Positions 10,421 through 21,985 of a stretch of DNA of 64,000 bases are shown here, in pieces. Below the pieces are notes generated by a model. It was not told the origin of the DNA, searched no databases, and worked only from the letters and a program-made list of their open reading frames with translations. The position numbers and the translations under genes were made by a program. The stretch covers positions 288,992 through 352,991 of the forward strand of contig NZ_FOYI01000003.1 in the NCBI RefSeq assembly GCF_900116005.1, read 5' to 3'. The stretch's first letter is position 1; each line of letters starts with the position of its first letter. The stretch is from Poseidonocella sedimentorum (GTDB lineage Bacteria; Pseudomonadota; Alphaproteobacteria; Rhodobacterales; Rhodobacteraceae).

Positions 10421-11287
10421 ATGACAGTGCCCGCCGTTTCCTTTGAATTCTTCCCCCCGAAAGACCTCGCCGGGTCCTTCCGGCTGTGGGATACGGTGCA
10501 GGTTCTGGCCCCGCTCGGGCCGCGCTTCGTTTCGGTGACCTATGGCGCGGGCGGCACCACGCGGGACCTGACGCGCGACGCGGTCGCGACGCTGCATTCG
10601 CAAAGCGGGCTCAACGTGGCGGCGCACCTCACCTGCGTCAACGCCACCCGCGAGGAAACGCTGGAGATCGCGCGCGGCTATGCGGCGGCGGGCGTCTCCG
10701 AGATTGTCGCCCTGCGCGGCGATCCGCCCAAGGGCGCGGGCGGCTTTACCGCCCATCCCGACGGGTTCGCCGACACCTGCGAGCTCATCACCGCGCTCAA
10801 GGACGCGGGCGATTTTCGTGTCCGCGTGGGCGCCTACCCCGAGAAACACCCCGAGGCCGCCGACGAGCAGGCCGATATCGACTGGCTCAAGCGCAAGATC
10901 GACGCGGGCGCCGACGAGGCGATCACCCAGTTTTTCTTCTCCGCCGAGACCTTCCTGCGCTTTCGCGACCGGGCCGCGGCGGCGGGCATCACCGCGCCGA
11001 TCATCCCCGGCATTCTGCCGATCGAGAACTGGGCCGGCACGAAGCGGTTTTCGGCCAGCTGCGGCGCGACTATTCCCGCATGGCTCGACAGCGCCTTCGA
11101 GACCGCCAAGCGTGACGGGCGCGAGGATCTGCTGGCCACGACGGTCTGCACCACGCTCTGCACACGGCTCGTGGACGAGGGCGTCGAGGCGCTGCATTTC
11201 TACACGATGAACCGCCCCGAGCTGACCCGCGATGTCTGCCACGCGCTCGGCGTGACGCCCAAGGTCCAACTCGAAAACGTCGCCTGA
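10421..11287 (+). CDS. metF: 5,10-methylenetetrahydrofolate reductase
   Basis: 288-aa FAD-dependent TIM-barrel enzyme that reduces methylene-THF to methyl-THF for methionine synthesis. Family motifs are clear: SFEFFPPKD at the start (catalytic Glu region), SVTYGAGGTTRD, HLTCVNATREE, ALRGDPP, and ITQFFFSAETFLRF. Length matches bacterial MetF (about 290 aa). A GCAGGAG-like site precedes the ATG. The MetR box 49 nt upstream of the start and the adjacent metR gene indicate homocysteine-responsive activation. Confidence 0.96.
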   Translation: MTVPAVSFEFFPPKDLAGSFRLWDTVQVLAPLGPRFVSVTYGAGGTTRDLTRDAVATLHSQSGLNVAAHLTCVNATREETLEIARGYAAAGVSEIVALRGDPPKGAGGFTAHPDGFADTCELITALKDAGDFRVRVGAYPEKHPEAADEQADIDWLKRKIDAGADEAITQFFFSAETFLRFRDRAAAAGITAPIIPGILPIENWAGTKRFSASCGATIPAWLDSAFETAKRDGREDLLATTVCTTLCTRLVDEGVEALHFYTMNRPELTRDVCHALGVTPKVQLENVA

Positions 11288-11305
11288 CCGCGCGCGCCCG
11301 CGCGC

Positions 11306-12400
11306 TCAGGTCTCGACCGCCGCGCCCGGCTTTTGCCCGGCCCTTTTCGCCCCGCGCGCCACAATCTTCGCGCGGAGCGCGTCGGGCACGCTGGCGTGCA
11401 GCGACTGGCAGGCGCCCGGCGTGATGACCCGGCGCCGGCGCAGCAGGAAGAACTTGCCCCACCGCCGCCACGTCCCCGAACTCGGCGCGGCGGCATCGGT
11501 GGGATAGCGCGCCGCCCAGCCCTCGGGCAGCGCGACGCCGCAGGACTCCAGCCGCTCCAGCATCCAGACCAGCGGAATATTCGACAGGGGCCGCGCCTCC
11601 TCGAACCCGGCCAACTCGCCGCCCACATCGCCGTGCGATCCGCGAAACCAGACCTGCTCGATCCGCCCCTCGGCCCAATCCTCCGGGCAATCCCAGAGCA
11701 CCGGGTCATAAGCCTCGCGCGTCTCGTTGATCGCCAGCGCCTGAAACCCGTTGCGCACCACCGGGCTCAGCGCGTGGTTGTGAAAGGCGTGGTGCTTCTC
11801 CGTGAGGCGCCAGACGAGCGGCAGCCGGACCCCGAGCGCCTTGACCGTGTCCCAGACGCCCACCATCTCGACCGTCGCCTCCGGATGGCAATGGGCCTCG
11901 CGGAAGGCCGCTGCGGCCGCGCTACCGGCGGCGAACTGGTAGTGGCGATAGGCGGCGCGGATGGTGCGTTCGGTCGCGTGGCGCCGCCGCACGAGCCCGA
12001 CACTGTCGATCATCCCGGCCACCGAGCGCGCGGCATAGGCCCCGCGCGAATAGCCCATGAGGAAGATCCGGTCCCCGGCCCGGTAGCGCGACGCGAGATA
12101 GCCATAGGCGCGCCGGATCTGCAGGTTGATACCCTTGCCGGTCATCACATCGGTCATGTTGCGCCAATGCTCGGCATGCAGGCCCGGCTCGTAATAGACC
12201 GACACCGGATGCCCCGCCTCTGTCAGCAGCTTGTAGGTGAGCCCCGCGTTGGTCTCATCGCCCGGATCGAGCGAGGACATGGTCCCGTCGAGGATCACCA
12301 CATGGTCGATCGCCCCGCGCGTCGGGCGCGCGGGCTCGCTCCGGACAGGCCGCCAGAACAGCCAGTTGCGGAACCGGTTAAGAAGCGCGGGCAGCCGCAT
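11306..12400 (-). CDS. DUF2235 alpha/beta-hydrolase-like protein
   Basis: 364-aa protein with the DUF2235 layout (related to the catalytic domain of Tle1-type lipases). It has an N-terminal HVVILDGTMSS strand, the nucleophile elbow FLMGYSRGAYAARSVAG (G-x-S-x-G), FREAHCHPEATVEMVGVWDTV, and a late WFRGSHGDVGG in which the His may complete the triad. No signal peptide is visible. The ATG at 12400 is chosen (MRLPALLNRFRNWLFW); the upstream extension lies inside the neighbouring molybdoenzyme gene. It overlaps that gene's 3' end by 23 bp and is therefore probably co-transcribed with it. The true substrate is unknown, and nothing around it indicates type VI secretion. Confidence 0.8.
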   Translation of the reverse strand: MRLPALLNRFRNWLFWRPVRSEPARPTRGAIDHVVILDGTMSSLDPGDETNAGLTYKLLTEAGHPVSVYYEPGLHAEHWRNMTDVMTGKGINLQIRRAYGYLASRYRAGDRIFLMGYSRGAYAARSVAGMIDSVGLVRRRHATERTIRAAYRHYQFAAGSAAAAAFREAHCHPEATVEMVGVWDTVKALGVRLPLVWRLTEKHHAFHNHALSPVVRNGFQALAINETREAYDPVLWDCPEDWAEGRIEQVWFRGSHGDVGGELAGFEEARPLSNIPLVWMLERLESCGVALPEGWAARYPTDAAAPSSGTWRRWGKFFLLRRRRVITPGACQSLHASVPDALRAKIVARGAKRAGQKPGAAVET

Positions 12401-14675
12401 CGCGACACATCTTCCAGACCCGTTCAGGCGTGAACGGCATATCGGCCTGGCGCACGCCGAGATCCCACAGCGCGTCCAGCACCGCGTTGGATATCGCCGC
12501 AAGCGCGCCCACCGTCCCGGCCTCGCCGCAGCCCTTCATGCCCATCGGATTGTAGGTCGAGGGGGTCGGCTCCGTGGCAAAGCCGATCATCGGCACATCG
12601 CTGGCCCGCGGCAGGGCGTAATCCATGAAACTGGCGGTCAGCAGCTGGCCGTCCTCGTCATGAACGACGCGCTCCATCAAGGCCTGCCCCACGCCCTGAA
12701 CCACCCCGCCATGCACTTGACCTTCGGCCAATAGAGGATTGATAAGGTTGCCAAAATCATCAACAACGGTATAGCGGTCCAGCCGCACCTCGCCGGTTTC
12801 CGGATCGACCTCGACCTCCGCCACATGAGCGCCATTGGGGAACGAGCGGTCATCGAGCGTGATGCGTTTGGAGAAGGTCAGAAGATCGTCGCGCCCGTCC
12901 TCCCTGGCGCGCTCCGAAAGCTCCAGCAGCCCGGCGGTGCGGTTGGTCCCCGCGGCGCGGAACACCAGATCGTCAAAGACGACATCCTCCGGCGGGACCT
13001 CCTCCAACTCGGCAAAAAACGCGGCATATTTCGGGATCATCTCATCGACCACAGCCAGCGTCGCGGTGTTCTGGACCGTGACCGAGCGCGAGCCGCCCGT
13101 GCCGCCGCCCTTGGGGATGAGATCGCTGTCGCCTTGAATGACGCGGATCGCCCCGGGGTCGATCCCGCTCTGGTCAGCGAGGAATTGGGCGTAAACGGTC
13201 TCGTGCCCCTGCCCGTTGGATTGGGTGCCGACGTAGAGTTTGACTGTTCGATCATCATCGAACTCAACCTTCGCCCGCTCGCTCGGCTCACCGAGGATGC
13301 TCTCGATATAATAGCAAAGCCCAAGCCCGCGCCGCTTGCCCGCCGCGCGGGACGCTTCCAACCGTTCGTCGAATCCTGAAACGCCCGCTTCCGCTTCCGC
13401 CCGCGAAAGCACCTTGTGAAAATCGCCGACGTCATAGGTCACGCCGGTTGCGCTTCGATAGGGAAACTCATGTTTTTCAATGAAATTCCGCCGCCTGAGC
13501 TCCCACGGGCTGACCCCGAGTTCCCGCGCGGCCATGTCCATCGCGCGCTCAAGGATGTAGATCGCCTCGGGCCGGCCCGCGCCGCGATAGGCATCGACCT
13601 GGGTGGTGTTGGTGAAGACCCCCTCGACCTCGAGCAAAACGTTTCGCAGCCGATAGGTCCCCGGCATCACCTTCGCAAAAAGCTCGGTCTGGATGTTCTG
13701 GGCATATTCGCTGTTGTAGGCGCCCATGTTGGCGCGGGTCGTGACATGATAGCCGGTGAGCCGCAGATCCTCATCAAAGGCCAGCCGCGCCACGTGATCA
13801 AGATCGCGCCCGGCATTGTCCGACATCATCGCCTCGCCCCGCTCGGACATCCAGCGGACCGGACGGCCGATCTTGCGCGCCGCGATCGCACAGAGGAAAT
13901 ACTCCGGATAGGCAAAGGCCTTCATCCCGAAGCCGCCGCCCACGTCCGGGATCGTTACGTGAACCTGCTCGCGCTTGAGGCCCAGCAGCTTGGCCAGATC
14001 GTGCTTGAGATCCCAGACCCCCTGCCCGCCGAACGCGACGTGAAGCCGGCCTTCCGACCAATCGGCAAGGCAGCCGCGCGGCTCCATCGTGTTGACGATC
14101 ACGCGGTTGTCCTCGGCGGCGAGCTCGACCACATGCGCCGCCGTCTCGAAGGCCGCCCGCACCTTGTCGGCATCCCCCATCGCCCAGGAAAACGCGCGGT
14201 TTTCCGGCGCCTCCGGGTGCAGCGCCTCGCCGCCGGGAGCGAGCGCCATATGCGCGGGCAGAGCATCGATCTCCAGCGTGATGAACTCGGCCGCATCGGC
14301 CGCCGCCGCGCGGCTCTCGGCAAGGATGAAGGCCACCGGCTCGCCCACGAAGCGCACCCGGTCCTCGGCCAGCAGCGGCCGCCGCACCGCCGCGCCCTTG
14401 CGCCCGTCCGGGGCCTCGACCACCGTGGCGCCCATCCCCCGCGTGATCCCCTCGGCGGCAAGATCGGCCGCCGTCAGAACCGCGAGGACCCCGGGCGCCT
14501 CCCGCGCTGCCGAAGCGTCCAGCTCAGTGATCCGCCCATGGGCGACCGAAGCGCGCAGGACATGGCCAAACGCCGCGTTTTGTGGGGCGATATCATCGAT
14601 ATAGCGCCCCGCACCGCGCAGAAACCGCTGATCCTCCACCCGGCGCACCGGCTGACTTTTTCCGAATCGTTCCAT
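12378..14675 (-). CDS. Xanthine dehydrogenase/CO dehydrogenase-like molybdopterin-binding large subunit (form II)
   Basis: 765-aa molybdenum-cofactor subunit of the CoxL/xanthine dehydrogenase family. Cofactor-binding stretches include PDVGGGFGMKAFAYPE near residue 243 and GMKGCGEAGTVGA near 712, with the probable catalytic Glu at about 718. The active-site loop at residues 362-368 is AYRGAGR, the form II signature, not the AYxCSFR loop of true aerobic CO dehydrogenase, so CO oxidation should not be assumed. No FAD-binding (CoxM) or iron-sulfur (CoxS) subunit gene adjoins it, which is unusual because these enzymes are normally three-subunit. It is followed by the DUF2235 gene with a 23-bp overlap. 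Confidence 0.88.
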   Translation of the reverse strand: MERFGKSQPVRRVEDQRFLRGAGRYIDDIAPQNAAFGHVLRASVAHGRITELDASAAREAPGVLAVLTAADLAAEGITRGMGATVVEAPDGRKGAAVRRPLLAEDRVRFVGEPVAFILAESRAAAADAAEFITLEIDALPAHMALAPGGEALHPEAPENRAFSWAMGDADKVRAAFETAAHVVELAAEDNRVIVNTMEPRGCLADWSEGRLHVAFGGQGVWDLKHDLAKLLGLKREQVHVTIPDVGGGFGMKAFAYPEYFLCAIAARKIGRPVRWMSERGEAMMSDNAGRDLDHVARLAFDEDLRLTGYHVTTRANMGAYNSEYAQNIQTELFAKVMPGTYRLRNVLLEVEGVFTNTTQVDAYRGAGRPEAIYILERAMDMAARELGVSPWELRRRNFIEKHEFPYRSATGVTYDVGDFHKVLSRAEAEAGVSGFDERLEASRAAGKRRGLGLCYYIESILGEPSERAKVEFDDDRTVKLYVGTQSNGQGHETVYAQFLADQSGIDPGAIRVIQGDSDLIPKGGGTGGSRSVTVQNTATLAVVDEMIPKYAAFFAELEEVPPEDVVFDDLVFRAAGTNRTAGLLELSERAREDGRDDLLTFSKRITLDDRSFPNGAHVAEVEVDPETGEVRLDRYTVVDDFGNLINPLLAEGQVHGGVVQGVGQALMERVVHDEDGQLLTASFMDYALPRASDVPMIGFATEPTPSTYNPMGMKGCGEAGTVGALAAISNAVLDALWDLGVRQADMPFTPERVWKMCRDAAARAS

Positions 14676-14826
14676 CGGCCCGCCTGTTCCTTCTGTCCGC
14701 AGCAGAGCCTAGCCCCTCGCCCGCCACTGTCCAGCCCGCCCCAAATTTGGCGCCGCCGCCTTTCCCTCCGGGCCGGGCTGCGATATGGGAGGCCAAACCA
14801 CATAACGTGCGGCAGCGAGACACCCC

Positions 14827-17800
14827 ATGAGCATGGATAAAACCTTCGACGCGACCGAAGCCGAAGCGCGGCTCTACGCCGCCTGGGAAGAGGCCGGATG
14901 CTTCCGCGCGGGCGCCAATGCCCGGCCCGAAGCGTCGACCTTCTGCATCATGATCCCCCCGCCCAACGTGACCGGCTCGCTGCATATGGGGCATGCGTTC
15001 AACAACACGCTGCAGGATATCCTCGTGCGCTGGCACCGGATGCGCGGCTTCGACACGCTCTGGCAGCCCGGGCAGGATCATGCCGGGATCGCGACGCAAA
15101 TGGTCGTCGAGCGCGAGTTGGCCAAGGACAAGAGCAACCAGACCCGGGCCGAGATGGGGCGCGAGGCGTTTCTGGAGAAGGTCTGGGACTGGAAGGCCAA
15201 GTCGGGCGGGACGATCATCAATCAGCTCAAGCGGCTCGGCGCCTCCTGCGACTGGGAGCGCAACGCCTTCACCATGTCCGGTGCGCCCGGCGCGCCGGAG
15301 GGCGAGGACGGCAATTTCCACGACGCGGTCATCAAGGTCTTCGTCGATCTGCATGAAAAAGGGCTGATCTATCGCGGCAAGCGGCTGGTGAACTGGGATC
15401 CGCATTTTGAGACGGCGATCTCCGATCTCGAGGTGGAGAACGTCGAAAACGCGGGCCACATGTGGCATTTCAAATACCCGCTCGCGGGGGGCGAAACCTA
15501 TCACTACGTGGAGCGCGATGGCGATGGCAACGTGGTGCTGGAAGAAGAGCGCGACTATATCGCAATCGCGACGACCCGGCCGGAGACGATGCTCGGCGAC
15601 GGGGCGGTCGCAGTTCATCCATCGGATGAACGTTACACGCCAATCGTCGGAAAACTATGCGAAATTCCGGTCGGACCCAAAGAGTCCCGCCGCCTTGTTC
15701 CGATCATCACCGATGAGTACCCCGACCCCACGTTCGGCTCGGGCGCGGTGAAGATCACCGGCGCGCATGATTTCAACGACTATGGCGTCGCGAGCCGCAA
15801 CGGCATCCCGATGTACCGGCTGATGGACACCAAGGGCGCGATGCGCAGTGACGGCGATGCCTATGCCGACTGTGCCGCCAGGGCGCAGCAGATCGCGGAA
15901 GGCGCAGAGTTCAGCGAAGCCGAAGTCGACACCCTCAACCTCGTCCCCGACGAGATACGCGGGCTCGATCGTTTCGACGCGCGTCGAATTGTCGTGGAGC
16001 AGATCACCGCCGAGGGGCTCGCGGTGATGACCCGCGCGGACAACCCCGCCCTTGGCAAGGCCGCGGTCAAACCCGACGCGGAGGGGGCCGACGAGCTTGT
16101 CCCGCTTGTCGAGTCCAAGCCGATCATGCAGCCGTTCGGGGACCGCTCCAAGGTCATCATCGAGCCGATGCTGACGGATCAGTGGTTTGTGGATACCTCG
16201 AAAATCGTCGAGCCCGCGCTCGAGGCGGTCCGCAAGGGGCGCGCCAATGGCGGCACGGACATCCTGCCGGAATCGGATCGGAAGGTCTATTTCCACTGGC
16301 TGGAGAACATCGAGCCCTGGTGCATTTCGCGCCAGCTTTGGTGGGGGCATCAGATCCCGGTCTGGTACGGGCTCAACATGTCCTACATGGAGGAGAGGCT
16401 CGCCGATCTGGGCCTCACCCCCGACAGCGCCGCGGAAGATTGGGACTCGGCGGAAATCGGCGCGGCCCTCGCGCTCGATGCGCTCGTCCAGCGCGGCGAG
16501 CACTCCCATTGCGCGGCGGATGTCGCCTCGGTGCGTGAGCGGTTTTCGGACGATCTCGTCACCCTGCCCGCGCCCTTCAACCATTCGACGATCATCGAAG
16601 TGTCCGACCGGGACGCGGCGATCCATGCCCTCGCCCAGGGCCTCGCCGGGTTCGCCCAGACGCAGGATCCGACCAAGCTCGTCTACCCGATCTGGCGCGA
16701 TCCCGACGTGCTCGACACGTGGTTCTCCTCCGGCCTCTGGCCGATCGGCACGCTGGGCTGGCCCGAGCAGACGCCGGAGCTCCAGAAGTACTTCCCGACC
16801 AACGTGCTGATCACCGGGTTCGACATCATCTTCTTCTGGGTCGCCCGGATGATGATGATGCAATATGCCGTCGTCGGCGAGCGCCCTTTCGACACCGTCT
16901 ATGTCCACGCGCTGGTGCGCGACGAGAAGGGCAAGAAGATGTCGAAATCGCTCGGCAACGTGCTCGATCCGCTTGATCTCATTGACGAATACGGCGCCGA
17001 TGCGGTGCGCTTCACCCTCACCTCCATGGCCGCCATGGGGCGCGATCTGAAGCTGTCGAAAGACCGGATCGCGGGCTATCGCAACTTCGGCACGAAGCTG
17101 TGGAACGCGATGCGGTTTGCCGAGATGAACGAGGTGTTTACCGCGCAATCCGTCGATCTCGCGGCCAACCCGGCACATGCGCGCCAGACGGCCAACCGCT
17201 GGATCATCGGCGAGGTTGCGCGGGTGCGCGAGACCGTCGATACAGCGCTGGATCAGTACCGGTTCAACGACGCCGCGAACGCGCTCTACGCCTTCGTCTG
17301 GGGCAAGGTTTGTGATTGGTACGTGGAATTCGCCAAGCCGCTGCTCGGGGACGAGGATGTTTCGGTCCAGACCGAAACGAGAGAGGTCATGAAATGGGTC
17401 CTCGATCAATGTCTGATCCTTTTGCATCCGATCATGCCCTTCATCACCGAAGAGCTCTGGGCCCTCTCGGGGGACCGCGCCAAGATGCTGGTGCATTCCG
17501 ATTGGCCGGAGTATACCACCGCCGCGCTGCTTGATGAGGCGGCCGACCGGGAGATGAACTGGGTCATTTCCGTGATCGGCGCGATACGGTCGGCGCGGGC
17601 GCAGATGGGTGTCAACGCGGGCGATTTCATCCCCGTGCTCGCGCTCGGGATGGAGCCGGCGGCGAAAGCGGCCTGGGACGGGAACGCGGCGCTCATCGCC
17701 AAGCAGGCGCGCGTCGACAGTTTGACGCCCGTCGAAGCGTTTCCCCGCGGCACGATCACGATCCCGGCGGAAGGGGCGACCTTCGGTTTGCCGCTGGCCG

Positions 17801-18018
17801 AGATCATCGATGTCGCCAAGGAGACCGCGCGGCTGGAGAAATCCGTCGCCCGGCTCGACAAAGAAATCCGGGGGCTCGAAGGCCGGGTGGGCAATCCCAA
17901 GTTCGTCGCCAGCGCGCCGCCCGAGGTCGTCGAGGAGGCCCGCGACAATCTTGGCCTGCGCCAGGACGAACGCGCCAAGCTTGCCGCCGCGCTCGACCGC
18001 CTTGCCGAAATCACCTGA
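14827..18018 (+). CDS. valS: Valyl-tRNA synthetase
   Basis: 1063-aa class I aminoacyl-tRNA synthetase that charges tRNA-Val. The HIGH signature appears as [11 protein letters not shown] around residue 54 and the KMSKS loop at residues 704-708 ([17 protein letters not shown]). The editing (CP1) domain lies between them. The C-terminal coiled coil ([20 protein letters not shown]) is typical of ValRS. It is longer than E. coli ValS (951 aa), with the extra length mostly in the middle. The ATG at 14827 is kept; a second ATG two codons on is possible. It reads alone and ends 101 bp before ppx. Confidence 0.97.
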   Translation: MSMDKTFDATEAEARLYAAWEEAGCFRAGANARPEASTFCIMIPPPNVTGSLHMGHAFNNTLQDILVRWHRMRGFDTLWQPGQDHAGIATQMVVERELAKDKSNQTRAEMGREAFLEKVWDWKAKSGGTIINQLKRLGASCDWERNAFTMSGAPGAPEGEDGNFHDAVIKVFVDLHEKGLIYRGKRLVNWDPHFETAISDLEVENVENAGHMWHFKYPLAGGETYHYVERDGDGNVVLEEERDYIAIATTRPETMLGDGAVAVHPSDERYTPIVGKLCEIPVGPKESRRLVPIITDEYPDPTFGSGAVKITGAHDFNDYGVASRNGIPMYRLMDTKGAMRSDGDAYADCAARAQQIAEGAEFSEAEVDTLNLVPDEIRGLDRFDARRIVVEQITAEGLAVMTRADNPALGKAAVKPDAEGADELVPLVESKPIMQPFGDRSKVIIEPMLTDQWFVDTSKIVEPALEAVRKGRANGGTDILPESDRKVYFHWLENIEPWCISRQLWWGHQIPVWYGLNMSYMEERLADLGLTPDSAAEDWDSAEIGAALALDALVQRGEHSHCAADVASVRERFSDDLVTLPAPFNHSTIIEVSDRDAAIHALAQGLAGFAQTQDPTKLVYPIWRDPDVLDTWFSSGLWPIGTLGWPEQTPELQKYFPTNVLITGFDIIFFWVARMMMMQYAVVGERPFDTVYVHALVRDEKGKKMSKSLGNVLDPLDLIDEYGADAVRFTLTSMAAMGRDLKLSKDRIAGYRNFGTKLWNAMRFAEMNEVFTAQSVDLAANPAHARQTANRWIIGEVARVRETVDTALDQYRFNDAANALYAFVWGKVCDWYVEFAKPLLGDEDVSVQTETREVMKWVLDQCLILLHPIMPFITEELWALSGDRAKMLVHSDWPEYTTAALLDEAADREMNWVISVIGAIRSARAQMGVNAGDFIPVLALGMEPAAKAAWDGNAALIAKQARVDSLTPVEAFPRGTITIPAEGATFGLPLAEIIDVAKETARLEKSVARLDKEIRGLEGRVGNPKFVASAPPEVVEEARDNLGLRQDERAKLAAALDRLAEIT

Positions 18019-18119
18019 CGCCCGCGATTGACGCGTCCGCGCCGCGTGGTGCAGTGTTCCACTTGTGATGACGCAGCCCCGCTCCGGCGCGGCCCGAAAA
18101 AGACGTTGAAGGCCGGCCC

Positions 18120-19667
18120 ATGACCCAAGAGCCCGCGACACCCACGCCCGATTGGGGCCCGTTCGGCAAGCCGCTGTTCGATGACCCGAAAATGCGCGCG
18201 CTCGCGCGTGTGGGCGTGGTTGATGTCGGCTCCAACTCGGTGCGGCTCGTGGTGTTTGACGGCGCGGCGCGGAGCCCGGCCTATTTCTACAACGAGAAGA
18301 TCATGTGTGCGCTCGGCGCGGGGCTGTCCGAGACCGGGCGGCTCAACCCCGAGGGGCGGCGCCGCGCGCTGTCCGCCATGCGCCGGTTCGCCGCGCTCTC
18401 CGACAGCATGGGCATCAGCCCGCTCACGGTGGTCGCCACCGCCGCGGTCCGCGAGGCCGAGGACGGGCCGGAGTTCTGCGCCGAGGTTCTGGCCGAGACG
18501 GGGCTCAAGATCTGGGTCATCGATGGGGATGAGGAAGCGCGGCTCTCGGCCCAGGGCGTGTTGCTCGGCTGGCCCGGGGCACATGGGCTCGTCTGCGATA
18601 TCGGCGGCTCGTCGATGGAGCTTGCGGAGGTGCGCGACGGGCGCGTCGGCAAGAGGCTGACCTCGCCGCTCGGGCCGCTGAAACTGCGCGAAGTGAAGGG
18701 CGGAAAAGCCGGCCGGAAGGCGCATATCAAGGCGGTGCTGGAGGACATGCACAGCTGGCTCGGCCCGCAGCGGGACCGGCTTTTCCTCGTCGGCGGCTCC
18801 TGGCGCGCGATCGCGCGGATCGACATGGAGCGCCGCGCCTATCCGCTTCACGTGCTGCACGAATATCGGATGACCGCCACGACCATCCGTGACACGGTCC
18901 GGTTCATCGAAGAGAGCGATCTCGAAAAGCTGCGCCAACGCTGCGGGCTGTCGGAGGCTCGGATGTCGCTCGTGCCGCTCGCGGCGGAGGTGCTCAAGCG
19001 GATCATCTCGACCATCCGGCCCAAGGATATCGCGGTGTCCAGCTACGGCATTCGCGAGGGTATGCTGTATGAGCAGATGCCGCGCGAGGTGCGCGAACGC
19101 GATCCCCTGATCGAAGCCTGCCGGTTCGCCGAGAGCAAGGACGCGCGCCTGCCGGGCTTTGGCCGGCGGCTCTATGCCTTCGTCCTGCCGCTGTTTCGAA
19201 ACCTGCCTGATGAGCGCAAGCGGCTGATCCGCGCGGCCTGCCTTTTGCATGATGTGAGCTGGCGCGCCCACCCCGATTACCGCGCGGAGCTGACCTTCGA
19301 CAATGCAACCCGCGCGCATCTCGGCGGAATGCGACATTGGGAGCGGATCTACCTCGGCGTCGCCTTGCTGCATCGCTATAGGAACAAGCGCGAAGGCACT
19401 CATTTCGAAGACCTTTTCAACATCCTGTCCGAAGAGCGGCAAGGCGAAGCGGAGGTCTTGGGCAAGGCGATGCGCTTTGGTGCGATGCTGTGGATACACG
19501 GGCACGAAGACGCCGCCGAGCTGCGGTGGTTTCCCAAGAAGAAGCAGCTCGAGTTGCGCCTCGCGCCCGCCGCGGCCCCGCTTTTTGGTGAAGTGGCGGA
19601 AGCCCGGTTCAAGGCGCTGGCCGCCTCACTCTCCGCCGAGACATCCGTCCGCTATCTGAGCGCCTGA
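18120..19667 (+). CDS. ppx: Exopolyphosphatase / guanosine pentaphosphate phosphohydrolase family
   Basis: 515-aa Ppx/GppA phosphatase of the actin-like ATPase superfamily. Phosphate-1 motif VGVVDVGSNSVRLVVFD is near residue 32, then ATAAVREAEDGPEF, and phosphate-2 motif LVCDIGGSSMELAEV near 160. The C-terminal half is an HD-like helical domain with HDVSWRAHPDY. Such enzymes release phosphate from polyphosphate, and some act on pppGpp; the two cannot be distinguished here. It follows valS on the same strand after a 101-bp gap. Its 3' end faces groEL and is followed at once by a palindrome and tandem repeats. Confidence 0.93.
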   Translation: MTQEPATPTPDWGPFGKPLFDDPKMRALARVGVVDVGSNSVRLVVFDGAARSPAYFYNEKIMCALGAGLSETGRLNPEGRRRALSAMRRFAALSDSMGISPLTVVATAAVREAEDGPEFCAEVLAETGLKIWVIDGDEEARLSAQGVLLGWPGAHGLVCDIGGSSMELAEVRDGRVGKRLTSPLGPLKLREVKGGKAGRKAHIKAVLEDMHSWLGPQRDRLFLVGGSWRAIARIDMERRAYPLHVLHEYRMTATTIRDTVRFIEESDLEKLRQRCGLSEARMSLVPLAAEVLKRIISTIRPKDIAVSSYGIREGMLYEQMPREVRERDPLIEACRFAESKDARLPGFGRRLYAFVLPLFRNLPDERKRLIRAACLLHDVSWRAHPDYRAELTFDNATRAHLGGMRHWERIYLGVALLHRYRNKREGTHFEDLFNILSEERQGEAEVLGKAMRFGAMLWIHGHEDAAELRWFPKKKQLELRLAPAAAPLFGEVAEARFKALAASLSAETSVRYLSA

Positions 19668-19735
19668 ACAGTTCGACGCGCGTCGAACTGTTTGATGAGG
19701 CTCGAACTGTTTGATGACTCTCAAACTGTCCGGCG
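19667..19735. repeat. 26-bp palindrome joined to 19-bp tandem repeats
   Basis: A perfect 26-bp palindrome occupies 19667-19692, with left arm AACAGTTCGACGC and its exact complement. From 19683 a 19-bp unit beginning TCGAACTGTTTGATGA repeats at 19702 and, degenerated (TCAAACTGTCC), at 19721. The first repeat shares the right arm of the palindrome. It lies in the convergent ppx-groEL gap and has no T-run, so it is not a plain terminator. It could be a protein-binding array or a REP-like element. Confidence 0.7.
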
Positions 19736-19771
19736 CTCCGCCACGACACCGACAGCACGCCCCGCCAAACG

Positions 19772-19798
19772 AAAAAGGGCCCCCGAACCGGGAGCCCT
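19772..19798 (-). terminator. Rho-independent terminator of groESL
   Basis: Reading leftward, AGGGCTCC, a short loop and GGGGCCCT form a stem (one G-T wobble) followed by TTTTTC. It sits 25 bp after the groEL stop. Confidence 0.8.
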
Positions 19799-19822
19799 CT
19801 CTCAAATCATCGCGCGGCGGCG

Positions 19823-21481
<1,659 letters not shown>

Positions 21482-21532
21482 TCAGAAAGCAGTAGAGTTT
21501 CGGATTTCGGCAAATGGCAAAGCCTCGCGGGC

Positions 21533-21823
21533 TCAGCCTTCGATGATGCCGAGGATGTCGCTTTCCTTCATGATCAGCAGCTCTTCGCCGTTCACCGTGA
21601 CTTCGGTGCCGGACCACTTGCCGAACAGAATCTTGTCGCCGTCCTTGACGGCCATCGCGATCAGCTCGCCGCTGTCCTTGCGCGCGCCTTCGCCGCAAGC
21701 TACGACGATCCCCTCCGCGGGCTTCTCTTTTGCGCTGTCGGGGATGATCAGACCGCCTGCGGTTTTCTCATCGCCTTCAACGCGGCGAACCAGCACGCGG
21801 TCATGAAGCGGTTTGAATGCCAT
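21533..21823 (-). CDS. groES: 10-kDa co-chaperonin GroES
   Basis: 96-aa co-chaperonin that caps the GroEL ring. It begins [20 protein letters not shown] and carries the mobile loop [19 protein letters not shown] at residues 21-39, then the conserved [16 protein letters not shown]. First gene of the groESL operon, 63 bp before groEL. The CIRCE element 58 nt upstream indicates HrcA repression released by heat. Confidence 0.99.
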   Translation of the reverse strand: MAFKPLHDRVLVRRVEGDEKTAGGLIIPDSAKEKPAEGIVVACGEGARKDSGELIAMAVKDGDKILFGKWSGTEVTVNGEELLIMKESDILGIIEG

Positions 21824-21880
21824 CTCTGAGTCTCCTGATGCTCAAAGTTTCCTGTCCCGAACCCGGAGGGCCCGGTCGCG

Positions 21881-21907
21881 TTAGCACTCACATCGCATGA
21901 GTGCCAA
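21881..21907 (-). promoter_or_regulatory. CIRCE operator (HrcA binding) of groESL
   Basis: TTAGCACTC, nine bases, then GAGTGCCAA. It matches the CIRCE consensus TTAGCACTC-N9-GAGTGCTAA with a single difference and lies just downstream of the -10, where HrcA would block transcription. Confidence 0.93.
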
Positions 21908-21916
21908 CGCATGGGG

Positions 21917-21945
21917 TAGCTAAGCGCCGCGCCGCCCCCTGTCAA
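21917..21945 (-). promoter_or_regulatory. Sigma-70 type promoter of groESL
   Basis: On the minus strand TTGACA at 21945-21940, a 17-nt spacer and TAGCTA at 21922-21917. Its downstream edge abuts the CIRCE operator, the expected arrangement. Confidence 0.75.
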
Positions 21946-21985
21946 CAGACCAATCCCTCAAATCCCACGATTTCACCCCCGGGCC

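Noticed and set aside
11306..12400. Type VI secretion lipase effector
   Set aside because: The DUF2235 fold is shared, but there are no VgrG, Hcp, adaptor or immunity genes nearby.
12378..14675. Aerobic CO dehydrogenase (coxL)
   Set aside because: The active-site loop is AYRGAGR (form II), not the AYxCSFR of CO-oxidising enzymes.
15973..15988. Palindrome TTCGACGCGCGTCGAA inside valS as a functional site
   Set aside because: It encodes ordinary ValRS residues with favoured codons, so it may be coincidence; kept only as a note to the ppx-groEL palindrome.
15655..18141. 828-codon open frame antisense to valS
   Set aside because: It is the complement of a certain gene in GC-rich DNA; the product is Arg/His/Gly/Asp-rich with no family features.
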